The notes: generated by a model from the letters alone, not told the origin. Counted from the first letter of the stretch, positions 15,475-24,529 are shown. The stretch: 64,000 nucleotides of DNA from JAWVFM01 sp963771655 (GCA_963771655.1 CAVYUG010000005.1:88950-152949), one strand, 5' to 3'. Numbers and translations are program-made.

Positions 15475-17105
15475 TTAGAGAAGACGGTGTTGGTAAGCGA
15501 ACGCCGTCGCCGCCGCCCTGGAGGAGACGCCGAGCTTGGCGAAGATGTTGCTGACGTGGCGGTCGACGGTTCGCTCGCTGACGACGAGCGCGGCGGCGAT
15601 CGCGCGGTTGGTATCGCCGGCGGCCACCAGGCGCAGGACCTCCTGCTCGCGAGGCGTGAGGCCGTGGGCATCCGCCGGCGCGCCGCCGCGGATCAGCGCC
15701 TCGACTCGGGCCAGGTCGGGCCGGGCTTCGAGCGTCGCGAACGTGGCGCGGGCCGCCTCGAGCTCGATCGTCGCGGCGTCCTCGTCATCGAGCGCGCGGT
15801 ACGCCTGACCCGCAAGCATCCGCGCGCGGGCAGCCTCGTACGGCGCCCCGAGGGTCTGCCATACCTGCGCGGCTCGGCGTAGCGCTGCGAGTGCCGGCGG
15901 CGCGTTGCCCCGCGCCAGGCTCACCGAGCCGCGGGCGCCCGCGGCCATCGCGCCGAGCATCCGCTCGTCCTCGCCCGACGCGATCTGGTCGAGCTCGTCG
16001 AAGCCGCCCTGCCCGCCTCCTCGTCGGCGTCAACGGCGAGCATGATCTCGACATAGGCCGGGAGGAGCGCAGCGCGCATCGGGCGCTCGCCGGTCTCGCC
16101 CAGCACCCGTCTGATCGCCGCTGCCGCCGCCGCTTGCTCGCCCTGCGCGAGGCGCAGGAGCGCCATCCCGGGCTGCGGCTCGTAGCCGCCGCGGCCGGCC
16201 TCGACGTACGCGCTCTCGGCCTCCGCGAGCTCGCCGCGGAGCCGATGCACGTCGCCACGCAGGTAGAGGGCCGTCGCCGCCGCCCGCGGGTTGCGCCCGG
16301 CCAGGCAGCGTTCGTGCGCGCGCTGCGCCTCCGCCACGGCTTGAGGCCAGTCGCCGCGGAGTTGGAGGATCTCCGCGCGGTGGACGAGGCATTGGCCGCT
16401 GAAGCTGACCATCTCGGGCTGGGCGTCGCACCACTCGCTCAGCGCCCTGGTCCACTCCTGGGCTCGACCGAGCTCGAACGCGTCCCGGCAGCCGGCGATC
16501 GTCCCGCAGTAGACGATCCCGGTGACGAGCGGGGAGAGCTCGTTCGTCGTCGCCGGGACCATCGCCTCGTCGAGGTAGCGCAGGCCATCGGCTGCGCGCC
16601 CGGCCATGACGAGCACGTGGCCTTGCTCGTGAGTCGCGAGGGCGAAGAGGTCCATATGGCCATGCTTTGCGCCGATCTCAGCGACCGTCCCGAGCGTCTC
16701 CGCCGCGGCTTCGAACTCACCCTCGCCCGTCTGCTGGAACGCGGTGGGGATCATCAGGTAGCCGTGCTCGATCGAATCCGGCGGCTCTTCCTCGATCAGC
16801 CGGGCTCCCCGGCCGAGCCATCCCGTCGCGGCGCCCATCTCGCCGGCCCGCGCCCGCATCAGGCCGATCCAGATCGCACAGCGCGCCGCGAGCACGGGAT
16901 CTCCCTCGGCGAGGTGGGCCTGGTACTGGCGCTCCAGCGCCGAGAAGTGACCCTCCTCGTCGCCGACCATGCACGCGGCGGTGGCGAGCAACCTCAGGTC
17001 GTCGGCTGCCAGCGGCGCCTCGCGATCGGCGGCCGAGAGCCGTTCGTGGGCCTCCTTCCAGCGAAGGCCCGCGCACGCCTCTCGACCCCGATCGAGCTCC
17101 GTCAC
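15475..17105 (-). CDS. LuxR-family regulator with TPR-like region (one frameshift near 16010)
   Basis: Two overlapping frames reconstruct one protein of about 540 residues. The N-terminal ~380 residues (GTG 17105 to about 16010) are all-helical and Ala/Glu/Leu-rich, TPR-like, as in large signal-sensing LuxR proteins. The C-terminal part (about 16010 to 15475) holds the DNA-binding domain GLTPREQEVLRLVAAGDTN then SERTVDRHVSNIFAKLGV. The frame changes near 16010 beside a C/G-rich run (GCCGCCCTGCCCGCC), consistent with a one-base indel. It lacks the N-terminal ATPase of MalT-type LALs. It is divergent from the decayed FAD oxidoreductase. If the frameshift is real, the regulator is inactive. Confidence 0.75.
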
Positions 17106-17245
17106 GCCGCGATTGTCGCTTACGGCTGGACGGAGCGCGGGTCCGGAGTCACGCCTCCAGGCGAAGAGCAGCGCCGCACGAGGAGGTGACCCTTGCCCCG
17201 CAGGTGGCGCCGGGGGGGCTCGCCGACGTTAGTGTGGGCGCCGGG

Positions 17246-18800
17246 ATGGGTGAGGAGCGTCGGATCTCGCGCCGCCGGCTTGTCCGCGACGCCGGCGGGG
17301 CGGCAGCGGCTGCGGGGCTCTACGCGAGCCCGGCCCTGGCCGCTGCGTTCGCATGGCGGCATCGCGGTCAAGCGAGTCGCGGTGCTCGGCGGCGGGATGG
17401 CCGGCCTCGCCGCTGCCCACGAGCTCGTCGTGCGCGGCTTCGACGTCGACGTCTACGAGCCGACCGCCCTGGGCGGCAAGGCGCGCAGCATTCCGGTTCC
17501 GCACACCGCGCGCGGAGCGCGGCGCGCGCTCCCTGGCGAGCACGGGTTCCGTTTCTTCCCGGGCTTCTACCACCACGTTCCGGACACGATGCGACGAATC
17601 CCGTTCGGCGCGAACCCGAACGGCGTTTGGGACAACCTCATCGCGGCACCCGGGGCGAAGTTCGTCCGCTCGGAGGGTCGCCCCGACGCTCTCATCTTCG
17701 GCTTCGGCTACGACCCCGGTCAGGCGCTGACGGTCGAGGGCCTGCGTCAGATCCTCGTCAACTCGCTGATCGACGGAAACGCCCTGCCGCCCGATGAGGC
17801 CGCCTACTTCGCCGAGCGCGCTTCTCGTCTTCGTGACGAGCTGCGACGAGCGCCGCTTCGGCGAGTGGGAGTACGTGAGCTGGTGGGACTTCGTCGGCGC
17901 GATCAGCCGCTCGGAGGAGTACCAGCACGTCGCCGCGCTCGGCCTGACCCGCACGCTCGTCGCCGCCAAGGAGAAGATCGCCAGCACCCGGACGATCGGC
18001 AACATGGGCGAGGCGTTCGTCATGAACATCATGGGCCGGGGGAACGACGGGGCGCCGGACCGCGTTCTCGACCTGCCAACCGACGAGGCCTGGATCCACC
18101 CGTGGGTGCGGCTGCTGCGCCGGCACGGGCGTCCGCTTTCACGACGGGCAGACGATCGAGGCGCTCGAGATGCGGCGACGGCGAGGTCGTGGGCGCGCGG
18201 GCGCGCGGCCGACTCGGGGCGCCGTCGCCGGGTCGAGGCGGACTGGTTCGTCGTGCGCGATGCCCGCGGAGCGCGCGCGGAAGCTGTGGTCGCGGAAGGT
18301 GCTGCGCCGCCGACCCGAAGCTCCACCGCATGAACAAGCTCTTCGTCGACTGGATGGTCGGGATCCAGTTCTACCTGCGGCGCGAGGTCGACATCACCCG
18401 CGGCCACATCACCTTCCTCGACTCGCCGTGGGCGCTGACGGCGCTGACCCAGGGCCAGTTCTGGGACGACCGCGAGTTCCGGCGCGACTACGGCGACGGC
18501 AAGGTCGCCGATTGCCTCTCGGTCGACATCTCCGACTGGGACGCGTTCCGGGCATCGATCTACAAGCGGCCGGCGCAAGCGCTGCAAGCCGCACGAGGTC
18601 GCGCGCGAGGTGTGGGCGCAGATGAAGGCGCACCTCGAGGACACGGGCGACGACGTACCTGCCGGACGACATCCTGCACTCCTGGTTCATGGACCCGGGC
18701 GTGCGCTGGCAGCCCGGCACCGGCGCCGCAACTCGATCGCACGCCGCTGCTCGTCAAAGTCGGGTCTGGAAGCAAGCGCCCGAAGGCGCTCGACCAAGAT
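17246..18800 (+). pseudogene. Decayed FAD-dependent desaturase/hydroxysqualene-dehydroxylase-like oxidoreductase
   Basis: Fragments in all three frames line up as one long amine-oxidase-fold flavoprotein. It starts at ATG 17246 with a twin-arginine-like leader (SRRRLVRDAGG). In the next frame comes VAVLGGGMAGLAAAHEL with HGFRFFPGFYHHVPDTM; from about 17815 in a third frame, GEWEYVSWWDFVGAI and NMGEAFVMNIMGRGNDGAPD; near 18330, MNKLFVDWMVGIQFYLRREV; near 18740, TPLLVKVGS. At least five frame changes occur. The expected C-terminal FAD motif with a Gly-Asp pair is missing, because IS481-like transposase sequence begins there. Intact relatives act on squalene or carotenoid precursors. Multiple lesions plus truncation make this a probable real pseudogene, although sequence error may contribute. 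Confidence 0.75.
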
Positions 18801-18839
18801 CCGACACCGCCAGGCGTCACGGAAGCACCTCGACGCCGT

Positions 18840-19430
18840 GGGCCTACGACGTAATGAGTGGTCGCGCCCGGGGGCCCTGCTCGACGTCGACATGGCACGC
18901 CTGGCGCGCTTTGAACGCCCTCGGCACCGCGCCGAGGGCCACCGCACCGAGGCCAACCGCAACCGCGGCGCCGGCTACGTCTGGCTTCATTGCGTCGTCG
19001 ACGACCACTCCCGCTACGCCTACGTCGAGCAGCACGACGATGAGAGCGCGGCCACCGCTGCGGCGGTGTTCGGCGGGCATCGACCATTGCGATCCCGAAA
19101 TCGGGCTCGACCCCGGAGCCGGCGATGAGCGACAACGCTCTGGTCTATCGGCGCTCGCGAGCCTTTCAGGCCGCGATCGAGCGCCACGGCATGCGTCACA
19201 TCCTCACGCCGCCCTACACACCGCGCTGGAACGGCAAGGTCGAGCGCTTCATCCAGACGCTGAAAAGGGAGTGGGCCTACGCCCACTCCTGGCCCGGCTC
19301 AACCGAGCGGGCCAGGGCTCTGAGATCCTTCATTCGCTACTACAACCGGCGACGCCCCCAGAGCTCGCTGGGCGACCGGCCGCCGATCAGCCGCGTTCAC
19401 AACGTCGTGGGTAGCAGCTCTAGCGCGGCT
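18840..19430 (+). mobile_element. IS481-family transposase remnant
   Basis: The C-terminal, catalytic part of an IS481-type DDE transposase survives in two or three frames: RPGALLDVDMARLARFERP (first Asp), GAGYVWLHCVVDDHSRYAYVE, then MSDNALVYRRSRAF (second Asp, from 19125), PYTPRWNGKVERFIQTLKRE (Glu) and FIRYYNRRRPQSSLGDRPP. The N-terminal helix-turn-helix half is absent, frames change between about 19065 and 19125, and I see no terminal inverted repeats. It abuts the truncated FAD oxidoreductase, so it probably marks an old insertion or deletion breakpoint and is no longer mobile. Confidence 0.82.
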
Positions 19431-19534
19431 CGGAGGCGATCCATCTCCTCCTGATCGGCGAGCACTGGCACGATGTCCCGGCCGGCGAGCAGGGCGGCCA
19501 CGGCCTGCGCGGTGCCGACGTTCCCACTCGACAT
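19397..19534 (-). CDS. Possible 45-residue protein downstream of the NTF2-like gene
   Basis: ATG 19534 opens a 45-codon frame (MSSGNVGTAQAVAALL... ending LLPTTL) with GC-rich third positions like real genes here. It begins 9 bp after the NTF2-like gene on the same strand. Its 3' end runs into the IS481 remnant, so it may be a truncated larger gene. I do not recognise the family. Confidence 0.3.
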   Translation of the reverse strand: MSSGNVGTAQAVAALLAGRDIVPVLADQEEMDRLRAALELLPTTL

Positions 19535-19543
19535 TCGCCTCGC

Positions 19544-20002
19544 CTATCCCTCGAGGCCGGCGGCTCTCAGCGCGGAGGCGCGCTCGAGGTGGAACTCGAC
19601 GCGCTTGAGCTTGCCGTCCTCGAAAAAGGCGACGGTGGCGCCATCGTTCGTCATCGGGCTCGGGGAGCCCTTCGGCGTCACCACCTGGCGGCCGAAGAAG
19701 ACGAACGCGTCGCCCGAGCGCCGAAATTCCTCCTCGCGCTCGACCCGGTAACTCTCGAACGGCTCCAGCCAGTCCTGCCAAGCGTCGTCCATGGCTCCGA
19801 CCCCCGAGAACGTGCCCGTAAAGCCGCCCGGGCCGACCATCGCGATCTCGAAGTCGGGTGCGGCGATCTCGGCCAGCACCTCCCGGCTGCGGCTGAGGTA
19901 GGCGGGGTCGCGCAGGGCATCGACCCAGTCGCTCTCGGGCAGCAGGCTCACCAGGGCGTCAACGGTGGCTTCATCCACTGCCACCGGCCGAGTATCCCCC
20001 AA
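19544..20002 (-). CDS. NTF2/SnoaL-like protein
   Basis: About 152 residues with the small alpha+beta cone layout of SnoaL/NTF2-like proteins: a helical N-terminus, DFEIAMVGPGGFTGTFSGVGAM, then strands AFVFFGRQVVTPKG and ATVAFFEDGKLKRVEFHLER. Such proteins are isomerases, hydrolases or ligand carriers; no catalytic residues can be assigned. The start is TTG 20002, or GTG 19984 six codons in; neither has a strong ribosome-binding site. It is divergent from the acyl-CoA dehydrogenase gene with 35 bp between starts. Confidence 0.72.
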   Translation of the reverse strand: MGDTRPVAVDEATVDALVSLLPESDWVDALRDPAYLSRSREVLAEIAAPDFEIAMVGPGGFTGTFSGVGAMDDAWQDWLEPFESYRVEREEEFRRSGDAFVFFGRQVVTPKGSPSPMTNDGATVAFFEDGKLKRVEFHLERASALRAAGLEG

Positions 20003-20037
20003 TATCCTTCAGCGCCCACCCCCGACCCCGAGGAGCC

Positions 20038-21228
20038 ATGGCAGTAGCCACCCAACAGGAGCTGACCGACGAGCAGAAGGCGATCACCGAGATGGTTCGC
20101 CAGTTCGCCGACAACGAGATCATCCCCGTCGCCGAGGAGTTCGATCACGAGGACAAGTTCCCGGAGGCGATCGTCGAGCAGATGAAGGAGCTCGGGCTCT
20201 TCGGCGTCACGATCCCCGAGGAATACGGCGGGATGGGGCTCGACCTCACGACCTACGCGATGATCGTCGAGGAGCTCTCACGCGGTTGGATCTCGATCTC
20301 GGGCGTCGTCAACACCCACTTCATCGGGTCGTACCTGCTGATGAAGTTCGGCACCGACGAGCAGCGCGACAAGTACCTGCCGCGGATGGCCACGGGGGAG
20401 ATCCGCGCCGCGTTCTCGCTGTCGGAGCCCGAGGTTGGCTCCGACGTCCAGGGGATCAAGTCGACCGCGAAGCAAGTCGACGGCGGTTGGGAGATCAACG
20501 GGCAGAAGATGTGGGTCACCAACGGCCTGCGCTCGGGCCTCGTCTTCGTCCTCGTCAAGACCGACCCGAAGGCCGACCCGCCCTACACGGGCATGACCTG
20601 CTTCATCTGCGAGAAGGCGCCCGGCGAGTCGGAGGTGCCAGGACTGACCATCCCGCCGAAGATCAAGAAGATGGGCTACAAGGGCGTGGAGTCCACGGAG
20701 CTCGTCTTCGACGGCTTCAAGGTTGCCGACGATGGCGTGCTCGGCGGGCCGGACGGCGTCGGCAAGGGCTTCAAGCAGATGATGGACGCGCTCGAGGTGG
20801 GCCGGGTCAACGTCGCCGCCCGCGGCGTCGGCGTCGCCCAGCGGGCCCTCGAGCTGGCGCTCCGCTACAGCCAGGAGCGCAAGACGTTCGGCAAGCCCAT
20901 CGCCCAGCATCAGGCGATCACCTTCAAGCTCGCCGAGATGGGCACCAGGGTCGAGGCCGCGCGCCTCCTGACGCTGAAGGCGGCGAGGATGAAGGACGCC
21001 GGCGAGCGAAGCGACCTCGAGGCCGGGATGGCGAAGCTCTTCGCGGCGGAGGCCGCCAAGGAGAACGCCGAGGAGTCCCTGCGGATCCACGGCGGCTACG
21101 GCTACTCGAAGGAGTACGAGATCGAGCGCCTCTACCGTGACGCGCCGCTGCTCATCATCGGCGAGGGGACATCCGAGATCCAGAAGATGGTGATCGGCCG
21201 CAAGCTCCTGGAGCGAAACAAGATCTAG
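20038..21228 (+). CDS. Acyl-CoA dehydrogenase (methylsuccinyl-CoA dehydrogenase candidate)
   Basis: A 396-residue FAD enzyme of standard acyl-CoA dehydrogenase length. Motifs: FSLSEPEVGSDVQGIKSTA (FAD/substrate loop), KMWVTNG, RKTFGKPIAQHQ and HGGYGYSKEYEIERLYRDA. The likely catalytic base is Glu376 in IGEGTSEIQ, the position found in medium-chain dehydrogenases. It oxidises an acyl-CoA to the 2,3-enoyl-CoA and passes electrons to ETF. A short-branched substrate is plausible; methylsuccinyl-CoA is inferred only from the other ethylmalonyl-CoA pathway candidates, and leucine or isobutyryl-CoA catabolism is equally possible. The SCP2-like gene follows with no gap. Confidence 0.9.
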   Translation: MAVATQQELTDEQKAITEMVRQFADNEIIPVAEEFDHEDKFPEAIVEQMKELGLFGVTIPEEYGGMGLDLTTYAMIVEELSRGWISISGVVNTHFIGSYLLMKFGTDEQRDKYLPRMATGEIRAAFSLSEPEVGSDVQGIKSTAKQVDGGWEINGQKMWVTNGLRSGLVFVLVKTDPKADPPYTGMTCFICEKAPGESEVPGLTIPPKIKKMGYKGVESTELVFDGFKVADDGVLGGPDGVGKGFKQMMDALEVGRVNVAARGVGVAQRALELALRYSQERKTFGKPIAQHQAITFKLAEMGTRVEAARLLTLKAARMKDAGERSDLEAGMAKLFAAEAAKENAEESLRIHGGYGYSKEYEIERLYRDAPLLIIGEGTSEIQKMVIGRKLLERNKI

Positions 21229-21591
21229 TTGGCGTCCGCGGCCGACCTCATCAAGACCGCCGTCGAGCGCGTCCAGCGCGAGGCCCCGGCGCTCGCGGGC
21301 CTGAAGCTGGTGTTCGGCGTCGAGCTGCCCGCCCGCGGTGACGTTCAGGTGTTCCGAGTCGAGGTCCCGGGCCCGAAGGTATCGAAGGGCTTCTCAGAGG
21401 ACGAGCGGCTGCGGCTGTCGATACCCCGCTCGATGTTCAACATCCTCGCCGCCGAGGGCGAGCTCGCGGACTGGCAGGAGGCCTACGAGCACGGGCATCT
21501 CAAGATCGAGGGCGACCGCCGGGTCCAGCAGCTCGTCGGCCAGGTGATCGTGCGCCAGATGGCGCGTTCGCACCTGAAGCGGGCGCGCTAG
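21229..21591 (+). CDS. Small SCP2-like protein
   Basis: A 120-residue protein whose frame opens directly after the dehydrogenase stop with TTG 21229. There is no better start until well inside, so translation is probably coupled. The pattern (strands KLVFGVEL and VQVFRVEVPGP, ending GHLKIEGDRRVQQLVGQVIV) resembles SCP2/sterol-carrier-like domains, which bind lipids or acyl-CoAs. It might present hydrophobic acyl-CoA to the neighbouring dehydrogenase. The family call is tentative. Its stop overlaps that of the convergent thioesterase gene. Confidence 0.55.
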   Translation: MASAADLIKTAVERVQREAPALAGLKLVFGVELPARGDVQVFRVEVPGPKVSKGFSEDERLRLSIPRSMFNILAAEGELADWQEAYEHGHLKIEGDRRVQQLVGQVIVRQMARSHLKRAR

Positions 21592-22004
21592 TCGGTCTTG
21601 AGGCCGCCGGTCTCGCGTCGAAGGCGCTCGCGCGGGAAGATCGAGAAGCTTCCCACGGCGGTCGCGAGGAGCCTCGAGTCCTCGTGGCGGACCTCACTTC
21701 GCATGACGCCCACCCGGTCGTTCCTGCGGTCGAGCTCGCTCGTGCAGATCACGTCACCCTCGCGTGCCGTCTGCACGTAGTTGATCGAGATCCCGATGGT
21801 GGCGATCCGCTCGGTCTCGTCGAGGTCCCGCCAGAGGGTCGAGCCCATGCAGTAATCCACCATCGCGTAGGCCACGGGGCCCGACAGCAGCCCGGCCGCG
21901 TTGATCAGCTCGGGCCTGATCGTGAGGCGGACCCGGTCGTGCGCCTCCCAGCGCATGCCGAACCAGCGGCTCACCCCGTCGAATCCCTCGCGCTCGCTCG
22001 CCAC
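21588..22004 (-). CDS. PaaI-type hotdog thioesterase
   Basis: A 138-residue single hotdog-fold protein. VRLTIRPELINAAGLLSGPVA followed by YAMVDYCMGSTLW corresponds to the PaaI-family strand-helix core with its Asn and Asp/Glu-type catalytic region. Then come IGISINYVQTAREGDVI and strands GVMRSEVRHEDSRLLATAVGSFSIF. Such enzymes hydrolyse acyl-CoA thioesters in the cytoplasm. Start GTG 22004. It is divergent from the MaoC gene across a 110-bp interval with a strong inverted repeat, so both may share an operator. Substrate unknown. Confidence 0.78.
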   Translation of the reverse strand: MASEREGFDGVSRWFGMRWEAHDRVRLTIRPELINAAGLLSGPVAYAMVDYCMGSTLWRDLDETERIATIGISINYVQTAREGDVICTSELDRRNDRVGVMRSEVRHEDSRLLATAVGSFSIFPRERLRRETGGLKTD

Positions 22005-22031
22005 AGGCCGGGCAGCCTACCCGCAAGCCGC

Positions 22032-22075
22032 GAACGTCCCTCATGCCCGTGCATAGCCCCTCGCGAGGGACGTTC
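22032..22075. repeat. Inverted repeat A (GAACGTCCCTC arms) between divergent thioesterase and MaoC genes
   Basis: GAACGTCCCTC (22032-22042) and GAGGGACGTTC (22065-22075) are perfect 11-bp arms around a 22-nt loop that contains a smaller ATGC/GCAT pairing. The same arms recur at 24459-24504. It ends 39 bp before the MaoC ATG. It could be an operator shared by the divergent genes or a mobile extragenic palindrome. Confidence 0.7.
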
Positions 22076-22114
22076 AGCGCGATGCGGCGCCGCTCGGGCA
22101 TACTGCCGACCCCT

Positions 22115-22660
22115 ATGAACGACACTGCAACGCATGAATTGATCACCGACCAGGCGGGCCGCGAGGCCTCGGGCGCGCACCGCTACGGCCGCTATCTCGA
22201 GGAGTTCGAGGTCGGCGCGGTCTACAAGCACTGGCCGGCCAAGACGGTCACCGAGGCCGACGACCACCTCTTCTGCCTGATCACGATGAACCACCACCCG
22301 CTGCACATCAACGACGTCTACGCGGGGAAGTCGCAGCAGGGCCAGAACGTCGTCGTGGGCCCCCTCGTCTACTCGCTCGCGGTGGGGATGACCGTCTCCG
22401 ACGTTTCCGGGAAGGCGATCGCCAACCTCGCCACCGAGGAGCTCTCCCATCCCAACCCGGTGTTCCACGGCGACACGCTCTACTGCGAGTCCGAGGTCCT
22501 GGAGGTCCGGCCGTCGCAGTCGAAGCCCGACCGCGGCGTCGTCAAGGTGCACACGCGGGTCTTCAAGCAGACCGGCGAGCTGGTGGCCGAGTTCAAGCGC
22601 TCGGTCCTCGTGCCGCGCGATCCCGAGGCGATCGGGGCGGCCGAGGGCGCGGTCGACTAG
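22115..22660 (+). CDS. MaoC-type (R)-hydratase, mesaconyl-CoA hydratase candidate
   Basis: A 181-residue single hotdog dehydratase. The opening RYLEEFEVGAVYKHWPAKTVTE, then DHLFCLITMNHHPLHINDVYA, contains the Asp/His hydratase motif region of MaoC proteins. GPLVYSLAVGMTV and VFHGDTLYCESEVLEVRPS follow. It adds or removes water on a 2-enoyl-CoA. In actinobacteria such single-domain proteins accompany CitE-type lyases and acyl-CoA dehydrogenases, and serve as mesaconyl-CoA hydratase or in branched-chain acid breakdown. I prefer ATG 22115 to the in-frame ATG at 22043, because that one lies inside the inverted repeat and gives non-conserved residues. Confidence 0.85.
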   Translation: MNDTATHELITDQAGREASGAHRYGRYLEEFEVGAVYKHWPAKTVTEADDHLFCLITMNHHPLHINDVYAGKSQQGQNVVVGPLVYSLAVGMTVSDVSGKAIANLATEELSHPNPVFHGDTLYCESEVLEVRPSQSKPDRGVVKVHTRVFKQTGELVAEFKRSVLVPRDPEAIGAAEGAVD

Positions 22661-22667
22661 GCCGTCC

Positions 22668-23291
22668 GTGGCGGACGCGGGCGGCGAGCACCCCTTCGCG
22701 GCCCTCGTCCGCGAGCGGGGCGGGCTTCCGCTCGCCTCGCCCGCCGAGGTTTCCCTCCCGCTCGGCGAGGCCGCCTTCGTCGCCGTCCTCGCGCGCGGCG
22801 AGGAGATCCTGCCCCCCGTGGCGCGACTGGGCCCCTGGCAGGCCGGCGCCTGGCTGCTCCTTGCCGCGGATGACGCTGAGATCGGCGATCGGGAGGCGGC
22901 GGCAGCGCAGTCGCTCGCGGAGGCGCTGGCCGAGGATGAGGTGCCCGCCTACCTGGTGACCGCCGGACGCGTGGGCGGCTCGGGAGCGAGCTCGCGGGAG
23001 ATCGACGCGGAACTCGTCGGCCGTGTCCTCGACGCGGCGATTGCGGGTGAGGTCGGCTGGGAGGCCGATCCCGACTTCTCCTTCGAGCTGCCGATGGAGA
23101 CCCCCGGGGTCGGGGTCGAGGAGCGACGCGCGCTCGTGCCGCGGTTCCTCTATGCGCGAACGGACCGCGTGTACGACTACGCGGCGATGGTTCCGGCCGC
23201 CCAGCGTGAGCGCACGGCGCGCCTCGACGCGGTCGTCGGGCTGGCGACGGAGATCTGCGACTCGATTGCGCCGCCGCGCCGCCGCGCGTAG
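22668..23291 (+). CDS. Unknown 207-residue protein with ATP-PEPCK-like C-terminal segment
   Basis: Starts at GTG 22668, 7 bp after the MaoC stop, so the two are co-transcribed. The C-terminal half (SREIDAELVGRVLDAAIAGE; DPDFSFELPMETPGV; ALVPRFLYA; RVYDYAAM) reads like the C-terminal tail of ATP-dependent PEP carboxykinases, where a Pro-Gly-Val and Pro-Arg follow a short acidic stretch. The P-loop catalytic core of that enzyme is absent, so carboxykinase activity is not expected. The N-terminal half is Ala/Leu/Glu-rich and unrecognised. It may be a stand-alone regulatory or degenerate domain. The homology is judged by eye and needs a profile search. Confidence 0.55.
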   Translation: MADAGGEHPFAALVRERGGLPLASPAEVSLPLGEAAFVAVLARGEEILPPVARLGPWQAGAWLLLAADDAEIGDREAAAAQSLAEALAEDEVPAYLVTAGRVGGSGASSREIDAELVGRVLDAAIAGEVGWEADPDFSFELPMETPGVGVEERRALVPRFLYARTDRVYDYAAMVPAAQRERTARLDAVVGLATEICDSIAPPRRRA

Positions 23292-23295
23292 CTCG

Positions 23296-24453
23296 ATGCG
23301 GCGAGCGACGACGCCTGCTCTCGGAATCGCGCTCGCCGCGGCGATCGCGCTGGCGCTCGCCCCGGGCGCGGAGCGAGCGATCGCCGCGGCACCGGTCTGC
23401 GCCGGCGACACCAGCGCGTCGCAGATCGACCCGAAGCCCGGGCCGCGCCTTCGCTTCGGCATCAACCCGGCCGGCGAGGCCGGGGCCCTCGGCCCGCCGG
23501 TCACGCCCGCGCCCGAGCACCCGGGCAAGACGCTCGCCGCGCTCGCGAAGCTCCGTCCAGCGGGCCGACCCCTCTACCTGCGCCTGAACCGGTTCTTCTG
23601 GTCCGAGGGCGCCGCGGGCATCAGGAAGTTCGCCGAGCTCACGAGGCGCTATACGCGCCGCGGCTATCCGGTCGAGCTTCAGCTCCGCTACCACCCGCGC
23701 CCGAGCCAGGAGGGCCGGATCGCCCGCTGGGCCCACTTCGTCCAGCGCGTCGTCCGCAGGTTCGGCCGCAATCCGCTCGTCGTCGCGATTCAGGTCACGA
23801 ACGAGGTCAACTTCCTTCCCTTCGTGCCGGACGCCTCCGACGCGGCCTTCGCGGGAGCGAAGGACGCGCTCATACGCGGCGTCGAGGTCGCGCACAAAAC
23901 GGCCGGGCGGCTCGGCTACCGGCAGCTGCGAATCGGGTTCAACTGGGCCTACCGGAACGACCCGGCGAGCGAAAACGCGTTCTGGACCTACCTTCGCGAC
24001 CACGGCGGGCCGCGGTTCGTCCGGTCGGTCGACTGGGTCGGGCTCGACGCCTACCCCGGCACGTTCTTCCCGCCCACGGAGCCGTTGCCCGGCGGCTACC
24101 GCGACGGGATGGTCAACGCGATGAGCGTGCTGCGGGAGTGCTTCATGCCGATCGCGGGGCTCGGCGCCCGCGTCCCGATGCGCGTCGAGGAGAACGGCTT
24201 CCCGACCGGGGTGGGTCGCTCGGAGGCAACGCAGGTCGACGCCATGCGGGAGATGGTTGGTGCGGTGAACCGGTTTCGGGGGACCTACAACGTCAGCGAC
24301 TATCGATGGTTCGACCTCCGCGACCACCTGACGAGCGACCCGAACTTCCAGCGCCACTACGGCCTCCTGCGCGACGACTACACGCCCAAGCCGGCCTTCG
24401 CCGTCTATCGTCGCCTGGTGGCCCGCCTCGCCCACCGATACGGCTCGCCGTAA
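23296..24453 (+). CDS. Secreted glycoside-hydrolase-like TIM-barrel protein (clan GH-A)
   Basis: A 385-residue protein from ATG 23296 with a clear signal peptide (MRRATTPALGIALAAAIALALA, cleavage near AIAAAP). The mature part is a (beta/alpha)8-like domain: RPLYLRLNRFFW, VVAIQVTNEVNFLP with the acid/base-type Glu near residue 169, SVDWVGLDAYPG, and VPMRVEENGFPTG with the nucleophile-type Glu near residue 298. The NE and E pair is typical of clan GH-A. The family within the clan and the substrate cannot be fixed by eye. It starts 4 bp after the preceding stop, so it is in the same unit. It probably acts outside the cell on a plant or microbial polysaccharide. Confidence 0.72.
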   Translation: MRRATTPALGIALAAAIALALAPGAERAIAAAPVCAGDTSASQIDPKPGPRLRFGINPAGEAGALGPPVTPAPEHPGKTLAALAKLRPAGRPLYLRLNRFFWSEGAAGIRKFAELTRRYTRRGYPVELQLRYHPRPSQEGRIARWAHFVQRVVRRFGRNPLVVAIQVTNEVNFLPFVPDASDAAFAGAKDALIRGVEVAHKTAGRLGYRQLRIGFNWAYRNDPASENAFWTYLRDHGGPRFVRSVDWVGLDAYPGTFFPPTEPLPGGYRDGMVNAMSVLRECFMPIAGLGARVPMRVEENGFPTGVGRSEATQVDAMREMVGAVNRFRGTYNVSDYRWFDLRDHLTSDPNFQRHYGLLRDDYTPKPAFAVYRRLVARLAHRYGSP

Positions 24454-24458
24454 CCCCG

Positions 24459-24504
24459 CGAACGTCCCTCGTTGGGGGCTATAGGCGGTACTCCGGGACG
24501 TTCG
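24459..24504. repeat. Inverted repeat B, sharing arms with repeat A
   Basis: CGAACGTCCC (24459-24468) and GGGACGTTCG (24495-24504) are perfect 10-bp arms; the loop contains GGGGGCTATAGG. It directly follows the glycoside-hydrolase stop and ends 25 bp before the next start. The same arm sequence as repeat A (22032-22075), 2.4 kb away, implies a common origin or a common binding protein. Confidence 0.7.
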
Positions 24505-24529
24505 ACGGGGTGGGCGTAGGATTTGGGCG

